This document shows, in pieces, positions 1 to 13,400 of a DNA stretch of 64,000 bases; position 1 is the first letter of the stretch, and each line of letters opens with the position of its first letter. Both the position numbers and the translations under genes were made by a program. The notes under the pieces were generated by a model, which saw only the letters and a program-made list of their open reading frames with translations, had not been told where the DNA came from and searched no databases. The DNA is from Neospora caninum Liverpool (lineage: Eukaryota; Apicomplexa; Conoidasida; Eucoccidiorida; Sarcocystidae), in contig NC_018389.1 in the NCBI RefSeq assembly GCF_000208865.1, forward strand, positions 1,178,001 to 1,242,000, given 5' to 3'.

Positions 1-211
1 GGCTGCGGGGATCGGGAACGGGGCGAGCAAAAGGGTCGGTTGCAGCTCCGGCACGTTACCGGCATCCCTTTCTTCGGTGGCGTTTTTCGGATTCGTCACG
101 ACTTGGATAGCGAGAGCTCCAGAGTGGGCGTTGCACCGTGACTGTCTACAGTGTTGTGGTACGGCCTCTTTGTTTCGAACGTGTCTCTATCTCGTGATCG
201 TTCCCTTTCAG

Positions 212-1136
212 GCGTCACCCACATTTTCGCGGGGTTGACAGAGAGCAGCGTCGAGACAGCTGATGGGGCACAGCGTGCAATTGGCAAAACGTGCAAGACA
301 CATGGAGGCAAGGAAACTCTGGAAGAGAACATCATGTATTTTCAAGAGGCGAACGTGAGCACCGAACTTCCTCAGAGAACTCATCAACTGGTTTCCGCGC
401 TAAAAGAGTGGCTCACAAACACGCAAGATGCGTGCCAAGTCGCGGCGTCGACTGTGAAAGACAGAGCAAACTCCCTTGTGACACTCCGTTCCGCGAATGA
501 AAACGTGACGGACACAAGCTCGGTCAGCGCGGGCGAGAGACCTCTAGAGCACAATTTGACCGGTGGCGTCACGGTCAATTGCGAAAGCGAAGCAGGAATG
601 CCAAGCGCGGCCGCGTGCGGTGAACAGACAGAGGGCTTGGTGCCGGAACCTCTCGCCGCTCTCCCGAGCATCGCTCCTCACGCAGATCTTATTTGTGGGC
701 CGGAGAACATTCAGCGGTACAGAGCATATTTGGAGACACTCTAGGGTCTGGCCCGAGCAGCAGCTGCAGGGGCCATCTCGAGACTTAACACCGTTGCCGG
801 AGGACAGAGAAACGTGCGCCGCTACGCAGAAAACGTGGTTTCTTCCCTCAAGCGGCTGAAGCGCCTCTCGAAGGAATGCACTGCCGTGGCTGCGGAATGC
901 GTGAAAGACGTCGCTGCCGTTACCAAGGGCATTTTCAGCGTACTCGAGTTTACTCTCCACCTGGCGGCAACCTCCGTCGGCATGCTGGAAAGCTGCGGAG
1001 CCGACACGTTCCCGAGTTGCTGCTCCTCCCAGTTCTCTCATCAAGCGCGCCGAAGCACTCAAGCAAGTCTCCAAGAGCTCTTCGGCGTTCCTTTGTTTTC
1101 TGAGGAACATCCATTCGCGATCTTGTGCATATGTAC

Positions 1137-1179
<43 letters not shown>

Positions 1180-3700
1180 TATTCCACATAGCCATAGGAT
1201 GACATGGAGGAGTGCTCAAGTACATCCATAACTCGATGAGTGCAGTTCGACAAATTATATGGAGGCGGCGATCGACAAGGACTTGCGGTGCAAGCGACTA
1301 CGCACGAATGTCGTCTCCTCGTACAGGTTGAGCTGAGGCGCTGTCGTGGCTCTCTCTGCATGCCCAACAAATTGACCATGTGAACACATATCTATCTATC
1401 TATCTATCTATCTATATATATATATATATATATATACATATATACTGATATACATATACATATGCGCAATGGCCCTACACTATTCATGTGTACATATTTA
1501 TAAATCGTACACTAAACATGTAGATATGTATATATATGTATATACGTATGTATATGTATCTTCTTCCATACGTTCCCGAACGGCTATGCAGCTATATGTT
1601 TATCCACCGCGCGTGCCGCGTGCTCTTTTCTTCCTTGCAGGCGCTTCACAAGCTGCTGAATCACTATCCTTCCAAGAGCGTTGCCTTCATCTGCGACTCC
1701 GGCTCGATCGTCCACCTCTTGACGCATTCTCTGCAGAAAGGCAAAGGAAAAAGCGCGGCGGGGTGCTCCCTCGAAAGCGCGCTCTTTTGGGGCGGTGTGC
1801 CTTGTGGAAGCGTGACGGAAATTGCTTTGACGAGAGATACACAGGCAGGCAATGCCATTGTCGATGCTCGTCTTGTCAGCGTCGCGAAACAAATCTACAG
1901 GGCGCCGCCCCGGAGCGCCTCGTAAGCATATATATATATATATATATATATATTTGCATCCGTGTATGCATGCGCCGACATATAGAGTTGCGTGTATCTA
2001 GAGAGCATCCGAAGGACGCTTGCACAGGGATATGGAAAAGCGCAGCTGCGCCGTAGATGCTGCCACGGGTGACTCTTTTGGAATTCGTGCCCTCGAATTT
2101 TCTGCGAGCAGAGGCCCCACCTCCAATGTAGATTGGTACAAAGAAGCTACCAAATCCTCCGGACAAAGGACGGCAATGAATAGCGGGTTTGTCAGAAGCA
2201 GACTTGTGAGCTTCAAGCCAAAAAGGAGGCTGCGGAGTACCTCAAGAGGGACAGGGGCAGGATCGGCGACGGGAAACTGTAGAGAACAGACACGCAGGAG
2301 AAAGGTTTCCGCAGCGCTGCGGAAGTCGTCCCTTTTTGGTCTACTGGAGCTGCTGCTCATGCTGCTGTGGTTCATGCGTTGCGAATAGCCTACTGGGCAC
2401 TCCAAGGCACCCCTCTTGTGCGGAGATGCTTCTGGAATGCACGTGAGGAGCGATGAACGCTATTGTCGTCTTCCGGTTCCTGTCTGTCTTCGTGGACCCA
2501 TCTGAGATGAAGCGATGCTGATTCCAAAAGTCTCCGTCTTCCGATGCTCGCTTTTTCAGTCCCTTAATGTGGAGCAAGAGCGGCGACACAGTTCCGAGTT
2601 CCTGGGTGAGTGGCAAGTCTCTTAGACACTTTGAGTTGATACTCAATATGTAATGGTGTGCGGACGTGCACCGGTATATGTACTCCACATATATGCATAT
2701 ATGCATATACGTATATATATTGTTCCAATATATATATATATATATACATAAGCACGCATGTACAAGGGCTAGAAGACTCACGATGCATGAGCGTGTACAA
2801 GAGTTAGAGCGTGGCCCTTTTCTCTCTAAAGAGAGTCGCCTGCCGCCGATTCACAGCCGGGGGAAAAAGAGGAAGCAGACGCGTTTCTTCTGTCCGTGGA
2901 ACGGCCGAATCGGCGCTGTCGACAACCTTTCGCTACGAGGGAAGTCGTCCGCATACAGACGGTCCGGCTCATGTTTGTTTTGTCGCTTCATTTTCGCTCG
3001 ACAGCGTGAGCCGCATGTGTTCTATATGCGTGCATTGGGGCCCTTACGACACGGCTGCGCAGTCGTCTTCCCTCTCTATTTGGTTCGAAAAGGGAGGCAA
3101 ACAATCCGTTTACGAAGCGCGCAGGAGGGGAAACGTGTTTTGACGTCTCTGGCTCGATTCCACTTTTTGTCAGGCTTTTGGGTTGGGCTGTTATGCCCCG
3201 CAACTGGACGCCGCCGAGGAGGTTTTCAGCGACGCAGAGGAAAGAGACGAACGGCACGGCGGCGCATGCGACACGCCGGCCGAGGAAAAGAACTACGAGG
3301 AGGACCGAAGCGCAGCAGCCGCTAGCCCCGTCTCCGATCCCGCTCTCGCTTGCTTCATGAATCTTTGCGTGAGACATCCTGTACACGTTTGCGAGCGCTC
3401 GCGTTTTCGCGCTTCGCGTGCTAAAAGCGATTTGCGTGGAAAGGAGATGCGTATCTCCGTTTGCATTCAAACGTATGCATGCATATCTCTATAGCGTAAG
3501 CACACGTCGAAAGGAAACGCCCTTGCTTCGAAACGACCATCTATTGAATCGCGGTTATATGTTCGAATCTACGGGACACTTATCGTCGCGTTGCAGATGC
3601 ACCTGACGTTGCCGTAGACAATACGCGGATCGACCAAGAAGACGTAGGAGTCCTGCAATTGTCTCCAGTTTTGGCTGTCACCGGTATTCGCAGGTATACA

Positions 3701-3745
<45 letters not shown>

Positions 3746-6700
3746 GGAAACGTGCGTATAGTAGGTGCGTCTGTGCTTGTATAGACGGATGTACATATGG
3801 TACTTGGGATATGCTCAGGGCTCCAAGGGACGAGTGGAGGCGAACGAGGCTGTTTTGGTGGCGTATATGAAAGGGCTGGCGCCGTCTCCTGAAGATTTGG
3901 CTAGATGGGACGCCGAGCATGGCCCCGGGGTGAAGCACTCGCAACTCCAAACGTTCCTCGCTTTCTGCGTCCACACACCCTCCTACCTGGCGTCTGCATT
4001 TGCGGCCTACGACGAATCAGTATGCCCAAAACGCACCAACTATAGACCTATATATATAAATGTATATTTATCTGTATGTGTACCATTTGCAATTTTATAT
4101 CTACATTTTGTCGAAGCAGTGTGGATAATGATCAAATGCCCACACCGTTTGCTGCGCACGAAGGAGTTAGGTGCGCTGCTACCAGATCCACAGTGCGTAA
4201 CGCCATCTGGGCATCCAAAGGTGGCCTTTGCGAGGCAGGCGCGAAGTGAGCGAATATATGCATGTGCATACCTGTTCTTCTGTGTAGATGTATGCATGTT
4301 TGGTGCACTTGAGGAAGAGGGGACTTGGGAGGGGGGAGGACACACGTAATTTCTGTATACACGTCAGGGTAGGGGGAGGTGCACTGGACACATCTGGAGA
4401 GCACATCAAGCAGCTCCAGGCCGATGGTCGGTCGTGCTGATGTTTACATCTAAGGCATTTGCCAGTTTTCTCGTGAAGTGGGTTTCCGGTTTCCTATCTT
4501 TTCGTCCAGTTTCCGTGTGTTGCTTCTGCAGAACACCGGCTATGTCAGTCGTTTCACTCTGGTTTCGCTGTTGATGGTTCTGACACAAGACCCAAACACG
4601 GAGCAACACGTTGACATCCTTCTCAGGTCGGTCCCGACGGATATTTTCGCGGCATCCGTCTCTCCTGTCTCCCAAGCAGCGAATACGCCGCGCAAACGCG
4701 TCCTCACGCAACTTAAAAGCAAGCGTTTTCTATGAGGGGAGACGACCCTGTGTGTGTGCCTTCTCTTCTGCGTCTCCTTCGTGTTTGGCTTCGCTTGAAC
4801 CGGCAAAGCGCCCTCTCCTTCATTAGGACAGTTGGGTATTGACGCGGAATCGGGATAATTTATAGACGAAGCAGAAGGCATCTCTTCCGTGGGAAGAGTG
4901 AAGGTATCCTGCAAGTAAAGCATTCGCTGTTTTCCTTGGGATGCAGGAACTGGAGGAATGAGAGTGAAGCCGGTTCTTCCCCGTGATCTGTATCGCCGTC
5001 GTGTGTCCTCAGAAAGTTCGGTCTGTACGGTGACGGAAGGAAAGTTAATTACATCAAGTTCGCCGACGCGTAAGTGTTTCGGGCATTTTCGAGACAGGGA
5101 AGACATCCCGGAGGAAAACTATGAGAGCCACGATGTCCTGACGAGAAACTGCAAAGCAGAACGTAGTGCGAGTGAGGGTTCACGCCCTGCTGGTGGGGCC
5201 CTGACTCTAAAGGACTCAAGGAGACTTTGAACACGAGAAGGCAGGTGACGCTCAAACATGCACATGTGTACCGTACCGAGGGAAACCATCTTCTCCCATT
5301 TTGCTCTCTTGAATAACTTACTATCCGTCATCGTCTACGTGAAGAGACATCGCCGTCGTAGGACACCTGTGTATTCACAACTCTCTTCTCGTTACTCATT
5401 CGCGAACCGCTACCCGCAAATTGACCGTTCACATAAATGCATGTGCATATCGACTGTCTTGAGGGGCATTACGCGTCGACGATGCCATCCAATGTTCACA
5501 CGTGCTTGTATGTACAATATATACATGTATATATAAATATTTTTGTTGCATGTATGTACATTCATGTGCAGGGCTGTGTAGAGACACTCAGGACTGTGTT
5601 TTTCTGTGTGGCGACTGATTTCCCACGTGTGCGAGTGTATGTCTTGGTTAGCGCGTCGCTCTGCGCTTTGTGCCTCCTCTGCAGGCTTCTGCAGCCAACG
5701 CCGAACATCGGAATCGCCCCAAGCCTGGCCGCGCCGCTGGGACCGTCCCTTTCCTCGGCACCTGCTGCGTCGTCGCGCCCGGGTGCATCGTGCAATCAGT
5801 CCACGATGGGTGCCGAGGAGAGAGGAACAGAAGAGGATTTCTCCGGCGTGACGCATGTGACAACCGTTGACTCGACAGTTGGAATGACTGCAGTTTCCCC
5901 AACGCCAGAATTCCCCGCAGCTCAGTGCGCCTCTTTGGAGGTTCAGGCGTTCGTCGAGTTTGCAGGTTCCAAAACGGCCACTCTCACGCCTGACCAGGCG
6001 TGCGAAGCAGCCAAAGAACAGGTGATTCGGCAGTGCTTCCCCGCTAGTTTAACTTCTTCCTTTGCTTTATCGCTAGACAGATGCACAGAGTAGGCATATA
6101 CGGATATGTTTCAGGTGTAGAGACAGTCGGTGCGAGTTGCGCGGGAACTGCATGAAAAAGTTGAAAGATTTGTATCCGCAGGCTTCTGTGGGCGTTTTCG
6201 CGTAGGCAGTCTTTGACCGCTAGTCAATCGGCCACGGGTGTTTATCTCTTGATATTTTGTGCTGCCTCGAATTCCGGGTTTCTTCAGCTGGGCCTCCCAG
6301 CCACTCCACAGGACATCGAAGCTTTTGAGCGTGAAAGCGGAGAGAGAGTCCCCAATTCCGTGGACTTGAAAACTTTCCTCAGATCCGTCGCGTTCGCCCC
6401 CCCTCGTTACGAGGCTTTCACGCACGCTGCGGTAAATCGAAAAAACGGGAGGTTGCTGCAGTCAACGTGATTTTTCTCTTCACGGAAAACCAGTGCACCA
6501 CCTAGAGCCCACCTTTCGTGCAAAAAGACCAGTGTCTTCAGAACGCGACGTCATATCCCGCGGACATATCGAGGCTCGGCTCCACCTCTCCTACTTGGAG
6601 CATATGGCTCAAAGTTTCACTTCATAAACCACACTGGTGTGAATACTAGGGCCAGCGTAGCCCGGCATTGCTCCTCCAAGCAATGCATATTAATATATAT

Positions 6701-8591
6701 AGAGAGATGTATTGGTATACAGTTGTGAACGTATGCACACATATGTATACGCTACCTCGACGTATGCGTGTGTGAAGCTTTGGGCGTCGCTGTCGTGGAG
6801 CAGCTTGCCCGCATCCACGCTTGGCAATGCTTCTGTTGTGTCGCTTCTCTTCTGCGTGTCGTTTTCACAGAGGAATGGCGTCATTTCCCTCTCGGATGCA
6901 ACCAAGTTGTTCCCCCTTTTCGTAAGTAGAGAGGAATGTCTGCCCCATAGTCGGCGCGACTGAGAATATTAAAAATAATGGGTCGGAAATTCGCGGAAGA
7001 GGCACCGCCTCTGACTCTCTAGTGAAGGAAGCGTCACAGTAGCAGCAGGCAAGTTTATCGTTAGGTCGGTCCCTTTTTTCGGGCATTCTGTCTTGAACGG
7101 GCGCTGGCAGACTGGGGTTGAAGGACGTTCCTTTGTTCGGTTTTGTTTCTGTGTTTCTGTTGGGCAAACAGGGAGTTCTCGTCGATGTGCATCCGATGGA
7201 TGCTCAGCAGTTTTCCAGCGGCAAGCAAATCCAGGTGATGGATTATGCAACCTTCCAGCTGTTTACCCACTTCGTCCAAGCTCGGCACGCGGCTTTCCAG
7301 CAGCAAGCGGTAAGGTTTTCCCTTTCTTCAAGTTCTGCTGCGCATCCATTCGTTCTGATCTCTCCTAGATTCGCTCGTGAATATATGCGTGGCAGTAATA
7401 TTCGGAACTGAGAGCTTTTGTGTACATACGTGTATCTCTGTTCAGGCACAAGACGCCACGCCAGGCAAGATCAACTCATCGAGCATTGGTCGGCTGGCGC
7501 ACATCTTCGGCTTCACTCTGTCTCTGCAAGGACTGGAAGCTTTGCAGAAGGCGAATCCGGCAGGGGTTGACTATTGACTACAACGCGTTTGTTACGCAGC
7601 TCGCCGAACTCAAACATCAAAATGACACAAGGAGAAACTACGGGAAGTCTTCGCTTTTTATGATAAAGAGGTACTGGACAACAGAGGACACACTGGAACG
7701 AACCGAGAAGAAGTGGACGTTAGACACCAAAGACAACGGTACACCCCATCGCTGCCAGGTGTTCGTTTCTTCACAAAGTCCTCACTTGCCGGGACGCTTC
7801 GTGCTTGAACGACGCAGGTTTTCGTGTACAGGAGATAGTCAGCCGGTCACAGCTCGCTTCTTCCATGTTTTCCTTGCTCTTTTGTCCACGGTTTGCACCC
7901 CAGAACTCCGGGAAAATTAAACGAAAGACGTTGCTGAACGTGCTCGCCAACTGGGGCGAATCGATGAACGCCGATGAGGCAGAGCGTCTCCTCACGTAAG
8001 CAGGCAGAGGCGTTTCGTGTTCATCGTTAGCTAATGAAGCGCGTGAAGGGCTCTTTCTGCGACAAACCCTGCGCGGGAAGGGAAGCCAGCACTTTGTCCC
8101 TATTCTTCAGTGTGGGCGCTGAGCAGGCTATGGGGGGGAGGGGGGATCACGTTTCCCCGCATCCTTCAGCAAAGCAGTTTGTGCACTGCATGGGAACTGG
8201 CCCATGTGGGAACGGACGTCTAGTCGACACTGCAGAAATATTTGTCGGAGTGAACTGGAAGCCGTAGAAGCACAGATGCTTCCAAAATGGAAATCAAGTG
8301 GTTCGTTCGTGCATGGCCCCCACGGACGGTGGAATGTGGCCAGTAGCGAATGCCAGGTGTGCCGTCTGAAGGTTCGCGATGAAACTCAATATGTCTCCGG
8401 ATGTCCCTCAGGTGAACATGAAGTCGTGGAGTCTGGTTTGGAAAAGCCCACTTGGTATCGACAGAACCGTTCGTATACAGTGTCTGTGTCACTTTTTCTA
8501 TTACAGGGCACCCGGGGGCGCGGAGGAGTATGTCGACTACAGGGTTTTTGTTTCTAGAATCATGCAGCCGAGCCCTCTACTGCAGTGCTAA
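212..8591 (+). CDS. Multi-EF-hand (calmodulin-like repeat) protein, 5' end not resolved
   Basis: The gene encodes a chain of EF-hand-like helix-loop-helix units. Probable exons are 212-about 1067 (uncertain), 1641-1921, 2028-2205, 3174-3368, 3612-3694 (frame uncertain), 3819-4019, 4532-4626, 5013-5069, 5685-6021, 6288-6431, 6871-6921, 7172-7309, 7446-7670, 7904-7995 and 8507-8591 (stop TAA). Phases agree from 3819 onward, except for two indels in exon 7446-7670. EF-like loops include GSKGRVEANEAV, NTGYVSRFTL, YGDGRKVNYIKF, RNGVISLSDATKLF, NSGKIKRKTLLNVL and APGGAEEYVDYRVF, each preceded by helices such as FAAYDES or FAFYDKE. Most loops lack the full set of acidic calcium ligands, so a structural or light-chain-like role is more likely than strong calcium sensing (inference). 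No catalytic domain is visible. The N-terminal part (about 212-1067) is helical and contains an in-frame TAG at 742. The start codon is probably upstream of the window or in an unrecognised exon. Family assignment is fairly sure; specific function is unknown. Confidence 0.75.
1133..1177. repeat. (TA)n microsatellite
   Basis: An almost pure TA dinucleotide tract with flanking CATATG/TACATA steps. It lies between coding blocks of the EF-hand gene, so probably in an intron. Confidence 0.95.
1388..1436. repeat. (TATC)n followed by (TA)n microsatellite
   Basis: About seven TATC units run directly into a TA tract. It is intronic in the EF-hand gene, upstream of the acceptor at 1640. Confidence 0.95.
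1927..1953. repeat. (TA)n microsatellite next to a splice donor
   Basis: A TA tract that begins about five bases after the GTAAGC donor at 1922, so it sits at the very start of the intron. Confidence 0.9.
2729..2757. repeat. (TA)n microsatellite, interrupted
   Basis: TA-rich tract interrupted by TGTTCCAA, in the 2206-3173 intron of the EF-hand gene. Confidence 0.85.
3703..3742. repeat. (TA)n microsatellite
   Basis: A pure TA tract of about 38 bases that starts close to the donor at 3695, in the short intron between exons 3612-3694 and 3819-4019. Confidence 0.95.
7563..7632 (+). other. Paired compensating frameshift inside an EF-hand exon
   Basis: In exon 7446-7670 the frame used by the first part hits a stop (GAC TAT TGA) just after the GGGG run at 7563-7566. 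Dropping one G gives GLTIDYNAFVTQLAEL, a good second half of an EF-hand. Around 7625-7632 a shift back to the original frame gives KEKLREVFAFYDKE, a typical EF-hand entering helix that runs to the GTACTG donor at 7671. The exon therefore carries an apparent one-base gain and a later one-base loss. Either these are two sequencing or assembly errors, or the allele is damaged. Confidence 0.7.
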
Positions 8592-10466
8592 GAAGTCCCC
8601 GACCAAGTGCCGCAGGAGCGTGCGACTGTTCTCCCTATCACTTGGGGCATTTCCGTATCGAGTGCTGTTTCTTTATCTCACCAGAACATACGCACACGAA
8701 ATGTCAGTTGATTCACTTTTTTCTATGCGGTTTTTCGCATTGGCATGGGAGAATCGACACGTGACACTGTCATCCGCATCGATGTGCGACCTCGCTGTCA
8801 CCCCTGCACAGTGCTCCTGTATAAAATCCAAGTTCTATGAAGTGTATATAATGACAACAGCCCTGCGCGTTTGCGGACCTGGAAATATATTCTACCATGG
8901 GATGGCGCCATCATATCTGATGAGCTGAAGCACCTCATCAATCCATTTAGGAATGTTTAGTCCTCCGCCACTGCGCCCTCAGAGTAGCTGACCCTCGGTT
9001 CATCAAATGCGTCCGGTTGTCCCATCATTCCAGAGTCCCCGCCTGAGAGTGCAAGTCGTCGTCAACATGTGGAGAAAATCGCTCAAAGCCTGAAAGGGGA
9101 GACACCGATTGCGCTGCAGTGCGAGCAGACAAAAAAGACAAACAAGCGTTCTGAATACCCTGTCCATCTTTGGTGGCTAACCCGGATTCAGGGCAAGCTT
9201 GTGTGAGGTGGTGTGTTCATGAAAAGTTCATGGCCCGGTGAAGGGAGGATCGGGAATGAGTACACGGTGCAGGCAGGTGGAGACATTTCCCACGGATATT
9301 CAAAAAGGTACCTATGTTTGCTTGCTAATCGGCATTTCGCAGTGTGAAGATATAATGTATACAGAGCATGATGTATGTGTCCAGCTCAGCGTCGTCGACG
9401 TTCATACCCGTTCGGTCACATGCATTTTTCGGTACTGCACCTAATTCCCTGACATGTTCGTATACGAATCTTACGGCAAGACTAACTACTTTCCTCAGTA
9501 CCTCTCTTTAATGTACTTCGTTGTGAGCGTGGGCAACAGGTAGTTTTCATGGTCTGTACGCAATTCGTCTTCTTATTCCTAGACATACATTGTGCCCGGT
9601 GTTGTCTATCGCTGGTATGATGGCACGCATGTGTATCAGGACGGCAACGGGGAACGTTTCGACTGTAGCCACCGTCGCATGATTCGAGTGTGCCAAAGGA
9701 CCGAAACTAAGGTTCCACCTGGAACCACGTGTCGTAATAGGTGTGCGACTATTTACACTAAACCTTTGTGGATTCAAAAGGGATGTGGCGGTGGGATTTA
9801 AGACAGCACAAAAAAGCTGGCACCGTGCGAGGCGCACACTTACCACCGCAGGTCGGTGTCTGGTTTCTCGTATGCGGTTCGTAGTCGTCTTTCGCAGCTT
9901 TATAGCCTGACGTTCACGAAAAAGGAGGGAGCAATGAAGGTTGATTTTCCGGTAAAAAAAATCATAGAGTGGCATTCTTCAGTTGAACGAACGGAGAATG
10001 CATTTATGTTTCAACAAGCAAGAGAGCGCTTTGATGATGTTGGCAAAGAAGCACCAAAAATATTAGCACCAGCGTTTCTAGACCATTGATTACCACCAAG
10101 AGAATGCGAGGGCAAATGACGTGCTTCATAAGTTACGACTACTGCTTTGTCGAAGTTCGAAGTCAAGCGTTTTTGTCAGGTTCTGCTCAGGGGATCAAGA
10201 CGATAGGCCATTATTTCCAGTAACATCAAACGCAACCTCATCATGCGGATCATAAAAATTTTTGTAGACAGGGTGACCAGATTCTAGCGTAACGGTGACA
10301 GGGACTGAAAACGGCTCTATCCCATAGAGGAAGGAACTAAAATTGGAGACAACGGAGGAGAACTTGACCATTACTACATGCCCAAGAATATTACTGCAAC
10401 ACTACAAGCCTCAATACTTTTCGGTAAATGCGTACCTCTTGATACTGCGGGTACTCTCTTGTAAAG
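8592..10466. other. Spacer between EF-hand gene and paralog A (convergent 3' ends)
   Basis: This stretch separates the convergent 3' ends of the EF-hand gene (plus) and the first tandem paralog (minus), so it should hold both 3' UTRs. Short open frames occur (for example 9592-9801 and 9856-10089, plus), but none shows splice context, family similarity or a matching partner in the other paralog. The part from about 9900 to 10400 is AT-rich. No RNA gene is recognisable. Confidence 0.5.
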
Positions 10467-13400
10467 TTACTCACCTGTCGCTACAACGAGCATTTTTTGT
10501 TGGCTTCTCTTGTCATGTTTCCAGGTACAGTTGACAGTTGGGAAGTTAGTCTTGTTCCAGGGTTTCCTCGAGTCTTTCGGCTTCTGGTATTCTTGTAGCA
10601 TTCGATTGCCGTCGTCCCCAGGGTGTACTTCATGGATGCCCTCCAGAAAGTGAAAAGCTTTCTGGACCTCGTCTTCAGGAGGAGGCTTCTTTAATCGCGA
10701 TCCGAACAATTTGGCCAAAAAAGAAATTGCTGACTCTGAAAGACGCATGCATCATGGAAAAACCGTATATTCTGAAATACGCATTTCACCACATTGTAGT
10801 CCTGTTGACACAACCAGTCCTGTTCGGGGGGATACGAGAAGCAGAGGGATAGTTATCGTATGTGGTTTCTTAATCATAGCAGGATTTTCTCCCTATTGTC
10901 TCCCCTTTTTCTCAACGAACGCAGGTTGTGGGTGCAACATTCACACAGTCCACCCAACAAAAAACAAGTACTCCCAATCCTGGATTAAGTTTTCTCGATC
11001 TATTCCTCTTTCTCTCCACAGTATGTGTCCAAGGAAGCTCGGTTGAAGGGGGAAAATGTTTTTAAGGCTCCTGGTTCGATTCTCTGTATTCAATACGCCG
11101 TTTTTCTCTCCACTTCTGTGTATTCTCCTACGAAGGAGAAAACTGAGTCGTCGTTGGTTCCGTATTCTCAGTCTGTGGGTTATTTCTGCTGCTCCGAGCG
11201 GTTGGTGGTGTAATTAACTCACAACTCAAACACACAAAGGCATAGGACATCCGTTACTTCCGCTCTATACTTCTGTCGTGATAGGCAATCTGATATATTC
11301 AGATACTCACAGTGAGACTTACGTTGAAGAACCATACACTGGTGCTCAATCACCAATGGTTGGCTAGCTGGATCGTTAAATTTCTTATTTCCGTCACGTT
11401 TGCACTCTTGCACGAAGGCATCCGTGGCGTTCTCCAGTTGCTGGAGGTCCCCTGTCTCACTAAAAGCGTACTTAATGACAGCTGCCACGGTTTTCATGCG
11501 ATCTTTCATTTTAAGGTTTTTCTTCGGGTTTCCTTCCAATAGAGTGAATCCATAACGAGGAGTCATCGTCACATTTTCACACGCTTTTCTGATCTTCTCC
11601 ATGAAGTATTCATCGAGTCGCTTTCCTGAGCGCGCGGAAATAACAGAACAGCATCCGCATAAGGTGTATGAATTCTTTGCACCAGCTCCACTAAACGAAA
11701 ATGTACAAAGTATTCAGATGAAGAGGAATGAAGTCGATACAAACTCCCTGGGATTTGTGGCACCACACAATTGCTATGTAGTTCAGTCGGACTAGGGGTT
11801 GTCACTCTTCAACGCGAACTGCCAGGTCGGCGATTCACTGCACCTCGCGAATCGTGCTACATCATCGGTAGACTTCAAGCGTGCAATACTCTATCATGCG
11901 GTTAGAATGCACTTGATCTTTAATAGGGTGCTGTCATTGTAGGTGGGTCAATAATTACAGGAGCGATATGTTGGGGCGCTTTCGCCGTAATGTTGCTGCA
12001 AACATTGAAACGATGATACTCCCAGAGGAAGGTGTTTGTAAGGAGAAGCTAGAAGAAAAGAGAGAGCTCACCGCGACTGTAAAGAAGAAAAACGAAAAAG
12101 AGCTTGGCTTTTGAACTTATATCCCCCTGCATTGAGTCTGTGATGCCAAGCAGCCATAGAACTGGGATCAGCTTGGCTATTCCGTGCAGCGTCTTATATA
12201 CATCGAGCGATTTCTTGGAAGGTTTGATTCCGTTATAATCGTAACCGGGCATGAGACGTTTCACGTAGTCTTTTGCTTTCTTTTGCATCCAACTGGCAGC
12301 ACGGTCGAACTCCTTTTCAGTGAAAGTCTGTCCACCTATGGCATCGACGATGTCTTTGAACTTGATTTTCCTTGATTCCTCAACTGAAACTCTGAGGAAA
12401 AAGGCTGTACCAAAAACAAACCAAATCAGAGAGACAGCATCCAACGCAACATTGATGTATGATATCCTGGCATGAAGACACTGCTCGTGCCAGTCTCGAC
12501 ATGCAAAGGTACATCTAGATGATTTTAGATATCAACGAATATAAGTGCGAAGGTGTATGCAAACACATATTTTTAATGTGCAGTTTTGCTTGAGTCCCCC
12601 AGTGATCACATGCCTCTCCTATGGCTGGCACATTTATCGATTACGTTGACACGGTCAGTTTCTTCGTAGAATCACAATGACGCGTTTATACAGGAGTTCA
12701 GTGGATGCTTGCAAAGCACTAGAATTTCACCCGACCAAACACAATACCCTTTTTTTCTCCAAGGATACACGCATGCTGTTGGCCTTCGTACCTATTTGTC
12801 CGATGTATGCTGCCAGAGGAAAACGAAACGGAGTAATTTGACCACCCCCATCAATGCCGCATGTGAGGCCTCTGAAGACCACACTGATGGCGGGAGATGT
12901 TTTCTCATGCCCTCGCCTCATTCGGCTGCTCGACAGGTCCCCTTCGGTGGCCAGAACGCTAAATCGTGTGTGTGTTACAAAATACGACGCGACTAGCTGA
13001 ACATTAAGAAGACCAAAACCGAATTTGTCACCGTTTTGCGGATCTCGTTTGAACCAGCTTGCAGCGCATATGTCCATTAAAATGGTTCTGATCACCGAGG
13101 AGTGTTGCTCCTTCCCCAAATCAGCAAGGCTTCGGGATAAACCCGCAAGTGTCCCTGCCAATTGATCCAGGAGCGCGATAGTCTTGTTTTCGTATCTGAG
13201 TATTGTTCGTAATACTGCAATGCCCACACGGAAACGACACTGCTCAGTTCTTGATATGTCCTGGAAGTAACAGGGTCCTTTCGATAATGCGAGAGGTCGG
13301 CATCAAAATAATTCAGTTGGAAACACTACGACGTAAGCACAATATGTGAGTCAAGAGAACAAAAGTAGAAAACTTAAGGTGTTGACGAAAGCAGATGCCG

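Noticed and set aside
1133..3742. TA tracts as origins or centromere-like DNA
   Set aside because: They are short dinucleotide microsatellites confined to introns, with no other supporting structure.
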